Assembly: GCA_034409055.1 (NCBI GenBank)
Contig: DAOUMU010000231.1
Coordinates: forward strand, 1 to 11,102
DNA length: 11,102 nucleotides
DNA from: DAOUMU01 sp034409055
Lineage (GTDB): Bacteria > Chloroflexota > Anaerolineae > 4572-78 > J111
Direction of reading: 5' to 3'
Shown: positions 1 to 5,522 of the stretch, piece by piece
How the letters are laid out: every line of letters starts with the position of its first letter
Numbering within the stretch: position 1 is the first letter of the stretch
Made by a program: the position numbers and the translations under genes
The notes under the pieces: generated by a model
The model's input: the letters and a program-made list of their open reading frames with translations, nothing else
The model's database searches: none
What the model was told of the DNA's origin: nothing

Positions 1-107
1 ACCCCACCCTGACCCCATTTTTTGCCCATAGCCGCCTGTTCTGCTTCGATTCCCCTAACGTAGCGTAGAGCGTGGAGCGGAAAGCGCACAACCTAAAAAT
101 TTCTCCC

Positions 108-131
108 ACGTAACACGCAATACGCAACACG
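108..131. repeat. Heptanucleotide tandem repeat (ACGYAAY)
   Basis: Three consecutive 7-bp units (ACGTAAC, ACGCAAT, ACGCAAC) followed by a partial ACG lie just upstream of the dehydrogenase gene. The rest of bases 1-142 holds no open frame I can support and no clear promoter. A second, unrelated 7-bp tandem repeat occurs at 5431-5458. Such degenerate heptamers are typical intergenic filler in some large bacterial genomes; I infer no function. Confidence 0.7.
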
Positions 132-154
132 TTCCATGTTCTTTGGAGGACTTA

Positions 155-886
155 ATGCAGAACAACCCACTTGAGGAAAAAGTAGCCCTCGTCACCGGCG
201 CAGGCCGGGGCATTGGCCGGAGTATCGCCTTGACCCTGGCCCGTAATGGCGCGCACGTAGCCCTGGCCGCCAGAACCCGAGCTGCATTGGAAGCAGTTCA
301 GGCCGAGATTGAGGCTTTTGGCGGACAGGCCGCCAGTTTCGTTACCGATGTCAGCCACGAACCGGAGGTCATTGCCCTGGTGGGCTACACTATCGAACGA
401 TTTGGCCGCTTGGACATTCTGGTCAACAACGCCGGAATCGGCACTTTTGGGCCGTTGGCCGAAACCACGACCGAGGCCTGGGACCGGTTGATGGCCGTCA
501 ACGCCCGGGGGCCATTTTTACTGTGCCGGGAAGCCATCCCCTATCTGAAACAGCAGGCGCAGAGCTTTATTATTAATATTAACTCGGTGGTAGGAGTCAA
601 AGGCTACATCAACCAGGCCGCCTATTGTGCTTCCAAGCACGCCGCAATGGGCATGACCAAAGCCCTGGCCAAGGAAGTGCAGGCCGACGGTATTCGCGTG
701 CACGCCATCTGTCCGGGTGGAGTTGATACCGAACTGGTCAGCCGAGCCCGGCCCGACCTGGACCGGTCTGTACTGATGCGACCGCAAGAGATTGCCGACG
801 CGGTCCTGTTCCTGGTCACCCGCTCAGGCCAGGCGGTTATTGACGAGATCCACCTCCGGCGGGCCGCTTCAACCCCCTGGGCTTGA
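155..886 (+). CDS. Short-chain dehydrogenase/reductase (SDR family)
   Basis: A 243-aa classical SDR, a soluble NAD(P)-dependent oxidoreductase. The Rossmann glycine motif TGAGRGIG is at residues 14-21, NNAG at 91-94, and the tetrad N116, S144, Y157 and K161 (YxxxK) is complete, so the enzyme should be active. An arginine at residue 40, after the second beta strand, favours NADP(H) (inference). The tail ends in RRAAST-type residues instead of the VDGG end usual in FabG, as in YdfG-like SDRs acting on small hydroxy acids or sugars; the substrate cannot be told from sequence. The start is ATG 155 because GGAGGA at 145-150 is a strong ribosome binding site; an in-frame TTG at 143 overlaps that site and is rejected. 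The next gene has its own promoter, so this one looks monocistronic at its 3' end. Confidence 0.93.
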   Translation: MQNNPLEEKVALVTGAGRGIGRSIALTLARNGAHVALAARTRAALEAVQAEIEAFGGQAASFVTDVSHEPEVIALVGYTIERFGRLDILVNNAGIGTFGPLAETTTEAWDRLMAVNARGPFLLCREAIPYLKQQAQSFIININSVVGVKGYINQAAYCASKHAAMGMTKALAKEVQADGIRVHAICPGGVDTELVSRARPDLDRSVLMRPQEIADAVLFLVTRSGQAVIDEIHLRRAASTPWA

Positions 887-954
887 GAGGGTGACATGTC
901 AAATCAAAAGATAATGTTACCGAAGTAAAATAGTTTCTATATGGCCCCCGAATG

Positions 955-963
955 TGGTACAAT
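955..963 (+). promoter_or_regulatory. Extended -10 promoter for the MNT gene
   Basis: TGG followed by TACAAT (958-963) forms an extended -10 element. No good -35 is present at 17 bp (TTCTAT at 935-940), which extended -10 promoters tolerate. It sits 35 bp before the nucleotidyltransferase start, followed by GGAGAGG at 984-990. The same TGnTACAAT form recurs at 5188-5196. A perfect 10-bp palindrome, TGACATGTCA, lies upstream at 892-901 right after the SDR stop and could be a protein-binding site, but nothing ties it to a regulator. Confidence 0.5.
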
Positions 964-998
964 AGCCGTAATTATTTTTTTCCGGAGAGGAAATACCG

Positions 999-1316
999 AT
1001 GACCACCGAATATGTCCGGCTTTATCAAGAAATCACTCGCCGGATTGTCGCCGCAGCCAACCCGGTTAAGGTGATTCTGTTTGGCTCTTGGGCGAGGGGC
1101 ACGGTCCGCCCCGGCAGCGATTTGGATTTGCTGGTCATCGAACGCGATCCGGTTTCAGCGCGTCAAGAAGCAATCCGGCTGCGGCGGTTGTTACGCGATT
1201 TAGAAATTCCTATAGATATTATTGTTGTTGGACAGTCTTTTGCCGAGCGGTATGGTGATATTCCGGGGTCGGTACTTTATCCCGCCTTTCGAGAAGGTAC
1301 GGTTCTGTATGGCTGA
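999..1316 (+). CDS. Minimal nucleotidyltransferase (MNT domain)
   Basis: A 105-aa stand-alone nucleotidyltransferase of the polymerase-beta superfamily. The signature GSWARG is at residues 29-34, with D41 and D43 of the SDLDLLV motif and a third acidic residue, D73, in IPIDIIVV. The metal-binding triad is therefore complete. Family members of this size usually pair with a HEPN-domain gene; in characterised MntA/HepT systems the MNT protein AMPylates and silences the HEPN RNase. Here the next gene overlaps by 8 bp (1309-1316), the layout of a toxin-antitoxin pair, but the partner is not a recognisable HEPN protein and is frameshifted. The ribosome binding site GGAGAGG lies 8 bp before ATG 999. 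Role as antitoxin is inference; the enzyme family call is secure. Confidence 0.88.
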   Translation: MTTEYVRLYQEITRRIVAAANPVKVILFGSWARGTVRPGSDLDLLVIERDPVSARQEAIRLRRLLRDLEIPIDIIVVGQSFAERYGDIPGSVLYPAFREGTVLYG

Positions 1317-1592
1317 CTCTCGTGAAACGCGCCAGCAAGAACTGGCCCAACTGTTGCTTCAAAATTTGCCGTCCAGTTCCGATACTTGTTGTATCAGGAA
1401 GAACAGGGCTTCGACCGAAATGCCGGTTTAACCTTAGCCGAAAAATTTGTTGAATGGGCAAATTCAATCATCGAATTGCCGACGCACCTATCCCCTACGC
1501 ATAGCGATGATGATCACCCTATTGAAAAGAAATTATGCCAAATGGAAATTCAGATTATGGATGGCGAAAATTTGCTATCAGAAATAATCTAA
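1309..1592 (+). pseudogene. MNT-associated small protein, split by a -1 frameshift
   Basis: Starting at ATG 1309, inside the end of the MNT gene, the frame reads MADSRETRQQELAQLLLQ and then degenerates, stopping at 1431. The frame that overlaps it continues as KFAVQFRYLLYQEEQGF and runs to TAA at 1592. Joining the two at 1361-1368 gives one smooth product of about 94 aa. One extra A in the AAAA run at 1361-1364 would restore the frame. The join coincides with the heptamer A AAT TTG. The protein is soluble, helical and acidic toward its end. I see no RxxxxH motif of HEPN RNases and do not recognise the family. It may be an inactivated partner of the MNT, a sequencing or assembly error, or a product of programmed frameshifting. 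The 3' end overlaps the next gene by 58 bp. Confidence 0.55.
1362..1368 (+). other. Possible -1 slippery heptamer A AAT TTG
   Basis: In the frame set by ATG 1309 the codons are CAA AAT TTG. Bases 1362-1368 form X XXY YYZ with X=A, Y=T, Z=G, so P- and A-site tRNAs could re-pair one base back and continue into the long frame at GCC 1368. This is what programmed -1 sites look like, but A AAT TTG is not among the strong bacterial sites and I see no clear stimulatory stem just downstream. A simple 1-bp deletion explains the data equally well. Confidence 0.3.
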
Positions 1593-2587
1593 CCTTCAAA
1601 CCCGATAACTTCTTTTTAATGAGAGATGCTCATGTTACTGGCAAGTATCGTGGATATACTGTCACGCTTGAGACTTTCTCCCGAACTAAATCAATTACAC
1701 TTTCTACCCAATGGGTAAGAAATCCTCCGTCCTCCAAACGTATTTACACTCGAATGGCACTCAGCATAAATAAGGCAACCCCACCTCGCTCCAATGATGA
1801 AACATTTGAGAGAAAGCTGGATACAGAGAATGTTGTAGATTTTCTGGTTCCCTCAATTGCACAGGAAATGGTTAGAGGGCGATTCTATGCTTTTGAAACC
1901 GGTCGAGAAATAACTTACGAACAAGAGTATATTGAAACCGATGCTGAATATCTACAATTTGTTCTTGGTGCATTGCAAGGGTTGATAGAAATATATCCAC
2001 GTGTGGTTGAAATGGGAGGAGAAGTTGTACCAGTTCTACATCCAATCAGTAAGAGATATCATATGTTACAACACGTGGCCGGTCAGTTGATATTTGATAT
2101 TGGCAGAAACACGGAAAAACAATTAAAGGGGCAAGAATCGCAATTGTTGTGTCCACATTGTTTAGTACATTGCGGTATGCATCGGATAAACGTACCGTGG
2201 ATTGGCGAGATTACATACTACGGTTGCAGGGCGTGTGGTCAAAGCCGAAATTTTGTTCCTTCGGATAATTATCGATTGGTTGTTGTATTAGACAGGGGGT
2301 TGATGGCAGAACAAACCAATCATAACGAGACCATACGGATAAATTGGATAGAGTACCGCAAATTGTTTGATTTTGAAGAAGTTGAGGTTGTAAGAGCAAC
2401 AGATGAAGATGTCGAACGTTTTGCGGTGCAAGTGGGTAATGATACTGATCCTTTCAGGAATATTCGTTACAAACAAATGATTTGTACCATATCATCGGGT
2501 TGTGGATTATCAGAGAACTCAATACGGATATTGCATCGAACGTTTGGGCAAATTGAGGTGAAAGAATTTGGTTATCTTCAACCGTAA
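1535..2587 (+). CDS. Uncharacterised zinc-ribbon-like protein
   Basis: A 350-aa soluble protein with no signal peptide or membrane segment; I do not recognise a named family. The N-terminal part (residues 8-80, from YGWRKFAIRNNLTF) alternates strands and ends in a TRMALSIN segment. Residues 105-190 look helical. A CPHC at 206-209 and CRAC at 231-234, 21 residues apart, make a likely treble-clef or zinc-ribbon site, with C213, C317 and C323 as further cysteines. A conserved-looking tail (FAVQVGNDTDP, RYKQM, LSENSIRIL) follows. ATG 1535 is chosen because an in-frame stop lies at 1523-1525; the ribosome binding site is poor (AAAAGA). The start lies inside the end of the frameshifted upstream gene (58-bp overlap), suggesting translational coupling. 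The gene is visibly more AT-rich than the SDR, GH3 or rph genes, which suggests separate acquisition. Confidence 0.75.
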   Translation: MPNGNSDYGWRKFAIRNNLTFKPDNFFLMRDAHVTGKYRGYTVTLETFSRTKSITLSTQWVRNPPSSKRIYTRMALSINKATPPRSNDETFERKLDTENVVDFLVPSIAQEMVRGRFYAFETGREITYEQEYIETDAEYLQFVLGALQGLIEIYPRVVEMGGEVVPVLHPISKRYHMLQHVAGQLIFDIGRNTEKQLKGQESQLLCPHCLVHCGMHRINVPWIGEITYYGCRACGQSRNFVPSDNYRLVVVLDRGLMAEQTNHNETIRINWIEYRKLFDFEEVEVVRATDEDVERFAVQVGNDTDPFRNIRYKQMICTISSGCGLSENSIRILHRTFGQIEVKEFGYLQP

Positions 2588-2828
2588 ATTGCAAATCAAC
2601 GGGCAACCCAACAATTCATAAAAATCAAGCCAGTATCCAGGTGGGTAAAGGTTCGCAAGATGATTACAATAATCACGTTGTAGCCGACTGCCTACCCTGC
2701 GCTCAAATTCGGTGGAGTGAAGTCTGCCACGTCGGTTGAAAATCGGAGTGGCTGTGCTGATGAAGAGGCATTTAATTCAGGCAGTTTTTTGTACTCCAAC
2801 CATTCCTTTCCCAGACCGAGCCATCGGA
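2588..2828. other. Intergenic stretch without a supported gene
   Basis: About 300 bp separate the zinc-ribbon gene from the 2892 gene (the hairpin at 2829-2858 is listed separately). A plus-strand frame is open from about 2683 to 2881 but has no ATG with a ribosome binding site and no recognisable motif. A minus-strand frame (2692-2898) overlaps the start of the 2892 gene and is equally featureless. No intrinsic terminator with a T tract follows the stop at 2587. Confidence 0.5.
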
Positions 2829-2858
2829 CCGCGGCTAAACGTGTAGCGTTAGCCGCGG
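2829..2858. repeat. Perfect 10-bp inverted repeat (hairpin)
   Basis: CCGCGGCTAA (2829-2838) and TTAGCCGCGG (2849-2858) are exact reverse complements around a 10-nt spacer. No T tract follows on either strand, so it is not a standard intrinsic terminator. It ends 33 bp before ATG 2892, so it lies in the leader or promoter region of that gene. It may be an operator, a leader hairpin or a dispersed palindromic repeat; it does not match the integron attC core-site consensus. Confidence 0.75.
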
Positions 2859-2891
2859 CAAACAAAGTCTGCAAAATATAAGGGAGGAGAA

Positions 2892-3458
2892 ATGTCAAAG
2901 AGACTTAAAAGGTTGCTTGAAGAGGAAGGGACTATAGCAGTTTTGCGTGCTTATGGTCTCGATCAAGTAATAACAGACCAAGACGACCCGCAATTATGGG
3001 CATCGGTGTTGGTGAAGTACTGGCCCGCTCCCAGTGATCCGGTTGTGCTGCCAGAGACGCTTCAATTTGGGGTAGGAAGGACTGTTCGCGGAGAGGACGG
3101 AGAAGCGGTGAGTGTAGGAAGGAACGGGATGGAGCAAATAGAGGTGTGGTGTTTTGAGCGGGTGGATGATGAGCGATTGCGCGTGGTCGAATGTAAAAGC
3201 AAACCGTCTGCCGGGATGTTAATGGCGATGGCGATGATGGAAGGCGGTGATCTATCGAAGCTGGGCCTTTCAGGGGGATTTGGGGTGACAGATTATATTG
3301 ACATCAGTCGGCCCAGCAAAGGAGAAGAGAGCGTATTGGTACATAAAGGTGTGTCAATGCCACCGAACGCAGGCGAGGGGAAGACCTGTTATTGGGAACG
3401 CGGAGAAGGAGGAGAGTGGCGTGAGACGGAGAAAGTGTTTTCGCGGTGGTTGTCTTGA
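2892..3458 (+). CDS. Hypothetical protein, 188 aa
   Basis: A real-looking gene: ATG 2892 directly follows the strong purine-rich ribosome binding site GGGAGGAG (2882-2889). The product is soluble, has no signal peptide or membrane helix, and I do not recognise it. The N-terminus (MSKRLKRLLEEEGTIAVLRA) is basic and helical. A central stretch IEVWCFERVDDERLRVVECK (about residues 83-102) reads as paired beta strands. A methionine-rich helix MLMAMAMMEGG follows at about 109-119, and the last third is glycine- and glutamate-rich. Codon use is unlike the neighbours: many GGA, AGG and GAG codons and a strong purine bias on the coding strand. The gene stands alone between noncoding stretches, suggesting an accessory or horizontally moved gene. 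Function unknown. Confidence 0.72.
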   Translation: MSKRLKRLLEEEGTIAVLRAYGLDQVITDQDDPQLWASVLVKYWPAPSDPVVLPETLQFGVGRTVRGEDGEAVSVGRNGMEQIEVWCFERVDDERLRVVECKSKPSAGMLMAMAMMEGGDLSKLGLSGGFGVTDYIDISRPSKGEESVLVHKGVSMPPNAGEGKTCYWERGEGGEWRETEKVFSRWLS

Positions 3459-3511
3459 GTAGACCGGTTGTGTGGAAACTTGTGTCAGAATGGTGGGTTG
3501 GGAGTGTAGAT

Positions 3512-3625
3512 ATGAGAGCTCAAGTGCATGAAAAGCTGATCTTCGAAGGAGAACAAACTTCAATGGCGTTTTGCCCTCCATTGCCTGAGCATCATCCGAG
3601 GATAATGAAACCCATAAAAACATAA
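3512..3625 (+). CDS. Small ORF, 37 aa, possible truncated N-terminus
   Basis: ATG 3512 is preceded by GGAG at 3501-3504 at a workable spacing. The product reads MRAQVHEKLIFEGEQTSMAF, then CPPLPEHHPRIMKPIKT, then TAA. The pattern of a short basic start, a LIFEGE strand and a proline-rich PPLPEHHPRI turn looks like the first secondary-structure elements of a larger protein and not random translation. It stops after 37 codons, and the DNA beyond shows no continuation in any frame. I infer a truncated gene or a small independent peptide gene; the family is not identified. Confidence 0.35.
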   Translation: MRAQVHEKLIFEGEQTSMAFCPPLPEHHPRIMKPIKT

Positions 3626-3640
3626 TGTAGTTTGCAATTT

Positions 3641-3701
3641 AGCCGTGGGTGTTTGTTTCCCTGGCCCTGCCCCTATTTCTCTATTTTCGGGCAGGACGGC
3701 T
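3641..3701. other. Bulged hairpin between converging genes
   Basis: CCTGCCC (3666-3672) pairs with GGGCAGG (3689-3695), and directly outside on the right ACGGCT (3696-3701) pairs with AGCCGT (3641-3646), leaving a 19-nt bulge on the left arm. It lies between the plus-strand small ORF and the 3' end of the minus-strand HAAS gene. A second, AT-only inverted repeat, CAAAAA-TTTG-TTTTTG, lies at 3727-3742 directly next to the HAAS stop. Neither has the GC stem plus T tract of a classic terminator, but they are the only candidate transcript ends here. Confidence 0.35.
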
Positions 3702-3743
3702 AGAAAAAGAGAGCTTCTGAAACTGTCAAAAATTTGTTTTTGT

Positions 3744-4685
3744 TCACGTCAAGGCCAACGGATTGCGATGCGTGAAGCGGTAATCGAGGGTCAGCCCGCC
3801 AATAATCGGAGCAGCGACGATCAATACACTGAGCACAATGAAAACGGGCGGGATTGAATCCCAGATGGTCAGGATGGAGGCGGTATACCCCAGGGCGCTC
3901 AAGATCAGGGCGTACCAGCGAATCCGGCGGCTGGCGGGCGACATCACCAAGACGACCATAAAGACATAAAGGGGACCCTCTACCAGGGTAAAGAGATGAA
4001 GGTATTCCCCCAAAGCGGTTGGGCTAGAAAGCTTAATGCTCACCACCCCCATAGCAAAACTGACCACACTCCAGATAATCGGCTGCAGAGAAAAGGCAAC
4101 CAGCAGCCCGTCATGTTGCCATACCCACAGCTTTCGCCCGAAGTAATAGAGCGAACCGAGTAAAAGCACAATATATCCGGCCGTGGTCACCCATTTTACA
4201 TTTTGGGTGACCCTGAAGAGGCTTTCGCCTGAGTCCGTGCTTATCATCAGAGTTTGGCTGGCGTACAGGATTGTCCAGGCCAGCCACCAGCCCAGTAACA
4301 TCAACGATTTACGGTGCAGACTCAAATAAATCATGCCCAGGTATATCGGCAGCACAACCAGCCACCCCAGCAGCATATCCATCGTCGATCCGGTGACCAG
4401 GGCTTTGCTGACAAAAATGACCACAGCCGGAATCAGGGCCAGCACCACATCCAACCAGGTGTGGCTACGGTGTATGTGACTGAAACCATTCCCCATATCT
4501 GAGGGCGAGCCCATTTCTGCCATAAGTTTTGCCTCTCTTTCTCCTGGTGTTTGACCCATCTGCGGGTCTTGTAGACCATCATCGATGTGACTTTTAATTT
4601 CGGCCAGGATGTCAGCCCGTTCTGCGGCGCTCAAGGCGTTTAGATCCTTCTGTAATTGAATGAGATAGCTGTGGATTGTCTTCAT
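3744..4685 (-). CDS. HAAS-domain multi-spanning membrane protein
   Basis: A 313-aa inner-membrane protein. Residues 1-62 form a HAAS-type helical domain (YLIQLQKDLNALSAAERADI, then EIKSHIDDGL) ending in the AEMGSP motif. Eight hydrophobic segments follow, at about 77-97, 103-122, 127-148, 167-183, 193-217, 229-249, 256-274 and 279-300. The HAAS domain is known as a partner of PadR regulators and is thought to sense or transmit a membrane signal. Here the gene overlaps padR by 4 bp (ATGA, 4682-4685), and GAGGAGA inside the end of padR serves as ribosome binding site, so the two are translationally coupled. The membrane part has no recognisable transporter motif. I infer that it is the effector or sensor whose synthesis PadR controls. 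Confidence 0.85.
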   Translation of the reverse strand: MKTIHSYLIQLQKDLNALSAAERADILAEIKSHIDDGLQDPQMGQTPGEREAKLMAEMGSPSDMGNGFSHIHRSHTWLDVVLALIPAVVIFVSKALVTGSTMDMLLGWLVVLPIYLGMIYLSLHRKSLMLLGWWLAWTILYASQTLMISTDSGESLFRVTQNVKWVTTAGYIVLLLGSLYYFGRKLWVWQHDGLLVAFSLQPIIWSVVSFAMGVVSIKLSSPTALGEYLHLFTLVEGPLYVFMVVLVMSPASRRIRWYALILSALGYTASILTIWDSIPPVFIVLSVLIVAAPIIGGLTLDYRFTHRNPLALT

Positions 4686-5038
4686 GACGATTTCTCCTCG
4701 GCCAGTGGTGGTTGTAGAGCCAATGTATCAAATAGCTTCTGGAAGAATGTCTGCCAGGCTTCGGTGCGCTCGACCAGTACGCGCCGGCCGGCTTCGGTGA
4801 TGGTGTAATATTTGCGCCGGCGCTCGCCTTCCCCTTCACGCCATTCACTTTTTACCAAACCATCCTTTTCAAGCCGGTGTAGGGTGGGGTAGAGCAGGGC
4901 CGCCGTCATCGTAAAATATCCATCGCTGCGACGTTCAAGCTCGCGCATGATTTGGTACCCGTACTTCGGCTCCCTTTGGAGGATGCTCAATATAAGCAAG
5001 ACGGTACTTCCCTTCCGCAGTTGTTGGATGTGGGTCAT
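4682..5038 (-). CDS. PadR family transcriptional regulator
   Basis: A 118-aa winged-helix repressor of the short PadR subfamily. The hallmark KYGYQIMRELERRS (about residues 25-38), the recognition region LLYPTLHRLEKDGLV and the wing RRKYYTITEAGRRVL are all present, followed by a dimerisation helix (ERTEAWQTFFQKLF). The start is ATG at 5038-5036, with AGAGGT (plus-strand 5045-5050) 6 bp upstream. It is the first gene of a two-gene operon with the HAAS protein. The promoter lies within a palindromic AT-rich region immediately upstream, so negative autoregulation is likely. The inducing ligand or stress cannot be read from sequence. Confidence 0.92.
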   Translation of the reverse strand: MTHIQQLRKGSTVLLILSILQREPKYGYQIMRELERRSDGYFTMTAALLYPTLHRLEKDGLVKSEWREGEGERRRKYYTITEAGRRVLVERTEAWQTFFQKLFDTLALQPPLAEEKSS

Positions 5039-5050
5039 AAACTTACCTCT

Positions 5051-5103
5051 TTATATAACTTTATTATATAACTAAATTATATATTAAAGGAGATATTTGT
5101 CAA
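5051..5103 (-). promoter_or_regulatory. Consensus padR promoter with overlapping operator
   Basis: On the minus strand TTGACA (plus coordinates 5103-5098) and TATAAT (5081-5076) are separated by 16 bp: both hexamers are perfect sigma-70 consensus. The -10 lies within the inverted repeat TATATAA-CTAAA-TTATATA (5065-5083). The 10-mer TTATATAACT also occurs twice as a direct repeat, at 5051-5060 and 5064-5073, which places these sites around the predicted transcription start. PadR proteins commonly repress their own gene by binding such palindromes, so this is a strong candidate operator. Such an ideal promoter would need tight repression. Confidence 0.75.
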
Positions 5104-5166
5104 AAAACTCCACAGTCGCTATGCGCCCGGTGGCCCTACCACTCAGGCCTTGATCACCCTGACAAT

Positions 5167-5196
5167 TTGTCAAATAACAATGCCCCCTGCTACAAT
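5167..5196 (+). promoter_or_regulatory. Promoter before the DUF4440 remnant and GH3 gene
   Basis: TTGTCA (5167-5172), an 18-bp spacer and TACAAT (5191-5196) preceded by TGC (extended -10) form a good promoter. It points toward the decayed DUF4440 fragment and then the GH3 gene, whose start is about 320 bp further on. It probably belonged to the lost gene and may now drive GH3 with a long leader. ATG 5203 lies only 6 bp after the -10 and opens a 31-codon frame without similarity to anything I know. Confidence 0.5.
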
Positions 5197-5267
5197 CGAC
5201 TCATGTTGGGCGGCTTCTTCCTAGACCAGCGGGAAATCAGTACGCAACATCATCAAGTCCAGACTGA

Positions 5268-5378
5268 AGACGGCATCTTTCCGACTCCTCTATCTTAGAT
5301 GGCATTCACTTGCGAAGCTCTATTTGGAAATTGATTGACGGTCGATGGCAAATGGTCTTCCATCAAGGCACTCTTGTA
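5268..5378 (+). pseudogene. C-terminal remnant of a DUF4440/SnoaL-like protein
   Basis: The frame here reads ...GIHLRSSIWKLIDGRWQMVF followed by HQGTLV. The SSIW..IDGRWQMVFHQGT pattern matches the last two beta strands of DUF4440 proteins (NTF2-like fold), whose ends typically read SxxW...GRWR.VFHQGTP. No start codon or N-terminal two thirds of the domain precedes it: an in-frame TGA lies at 5265-5267, and the promoter at 5167-5196 leaves no room. After VGP the frame stays open to 5507 but runs into a simple repeat. I read it as a gene remnant after an internal deletion; identification rests on motif memory. Confidence 0.5.
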
Positions 5379-5430
5379 GGGCCGATGATAGCCATTCCCT
5401 GTATGTGGCGAAAAATGGGTAAGGCCGTTT

Positions 5431-5458
5431 TCGTCATTCGTCGTTCGTCATTCGTCTT
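5431..5458. repeat. Heptanucleotide tandem repeat (TCGTCRT x4)
   Basis: Four exact-length 7-bp units, TCGTCAT, TCGTCGT, TCGTCAT and TCGTCTT, lie between the DUF4440 remnant and the GH3 gene. They are read through by the remnant's open frame, which supports the view that this frame no longer codes. Copy number probably varies between strains (inference). Confidence 0.8.
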
Positions 5459-5522
5459 GCAGCGAAGTTTTCTGTGTTACTTCTGCGGTACTATCCCTAT
5501 TCATTAAGCGAAGGTGTTTCAA

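Noticed and set aside
2829..2858. Integron attC site
   Set aside because: The ends do not match the RYYYAAC and GTTRRRY core sites, and no integrase is present.
2692..2898. Minus-strand 68-codon frame before the 2892 gene
   Set aside because: No ribosome binding site, overlap with the start of the convincing 2892 gene, and no recognisable motif.
5203..5298. 31-codon ORF starting 6 bp after a -10 element (possible leaderless peptide)
   Set aside because: The composition is not protein-like, and it overlaps in another frame the DUF4440-like remnant, which explains the region better.
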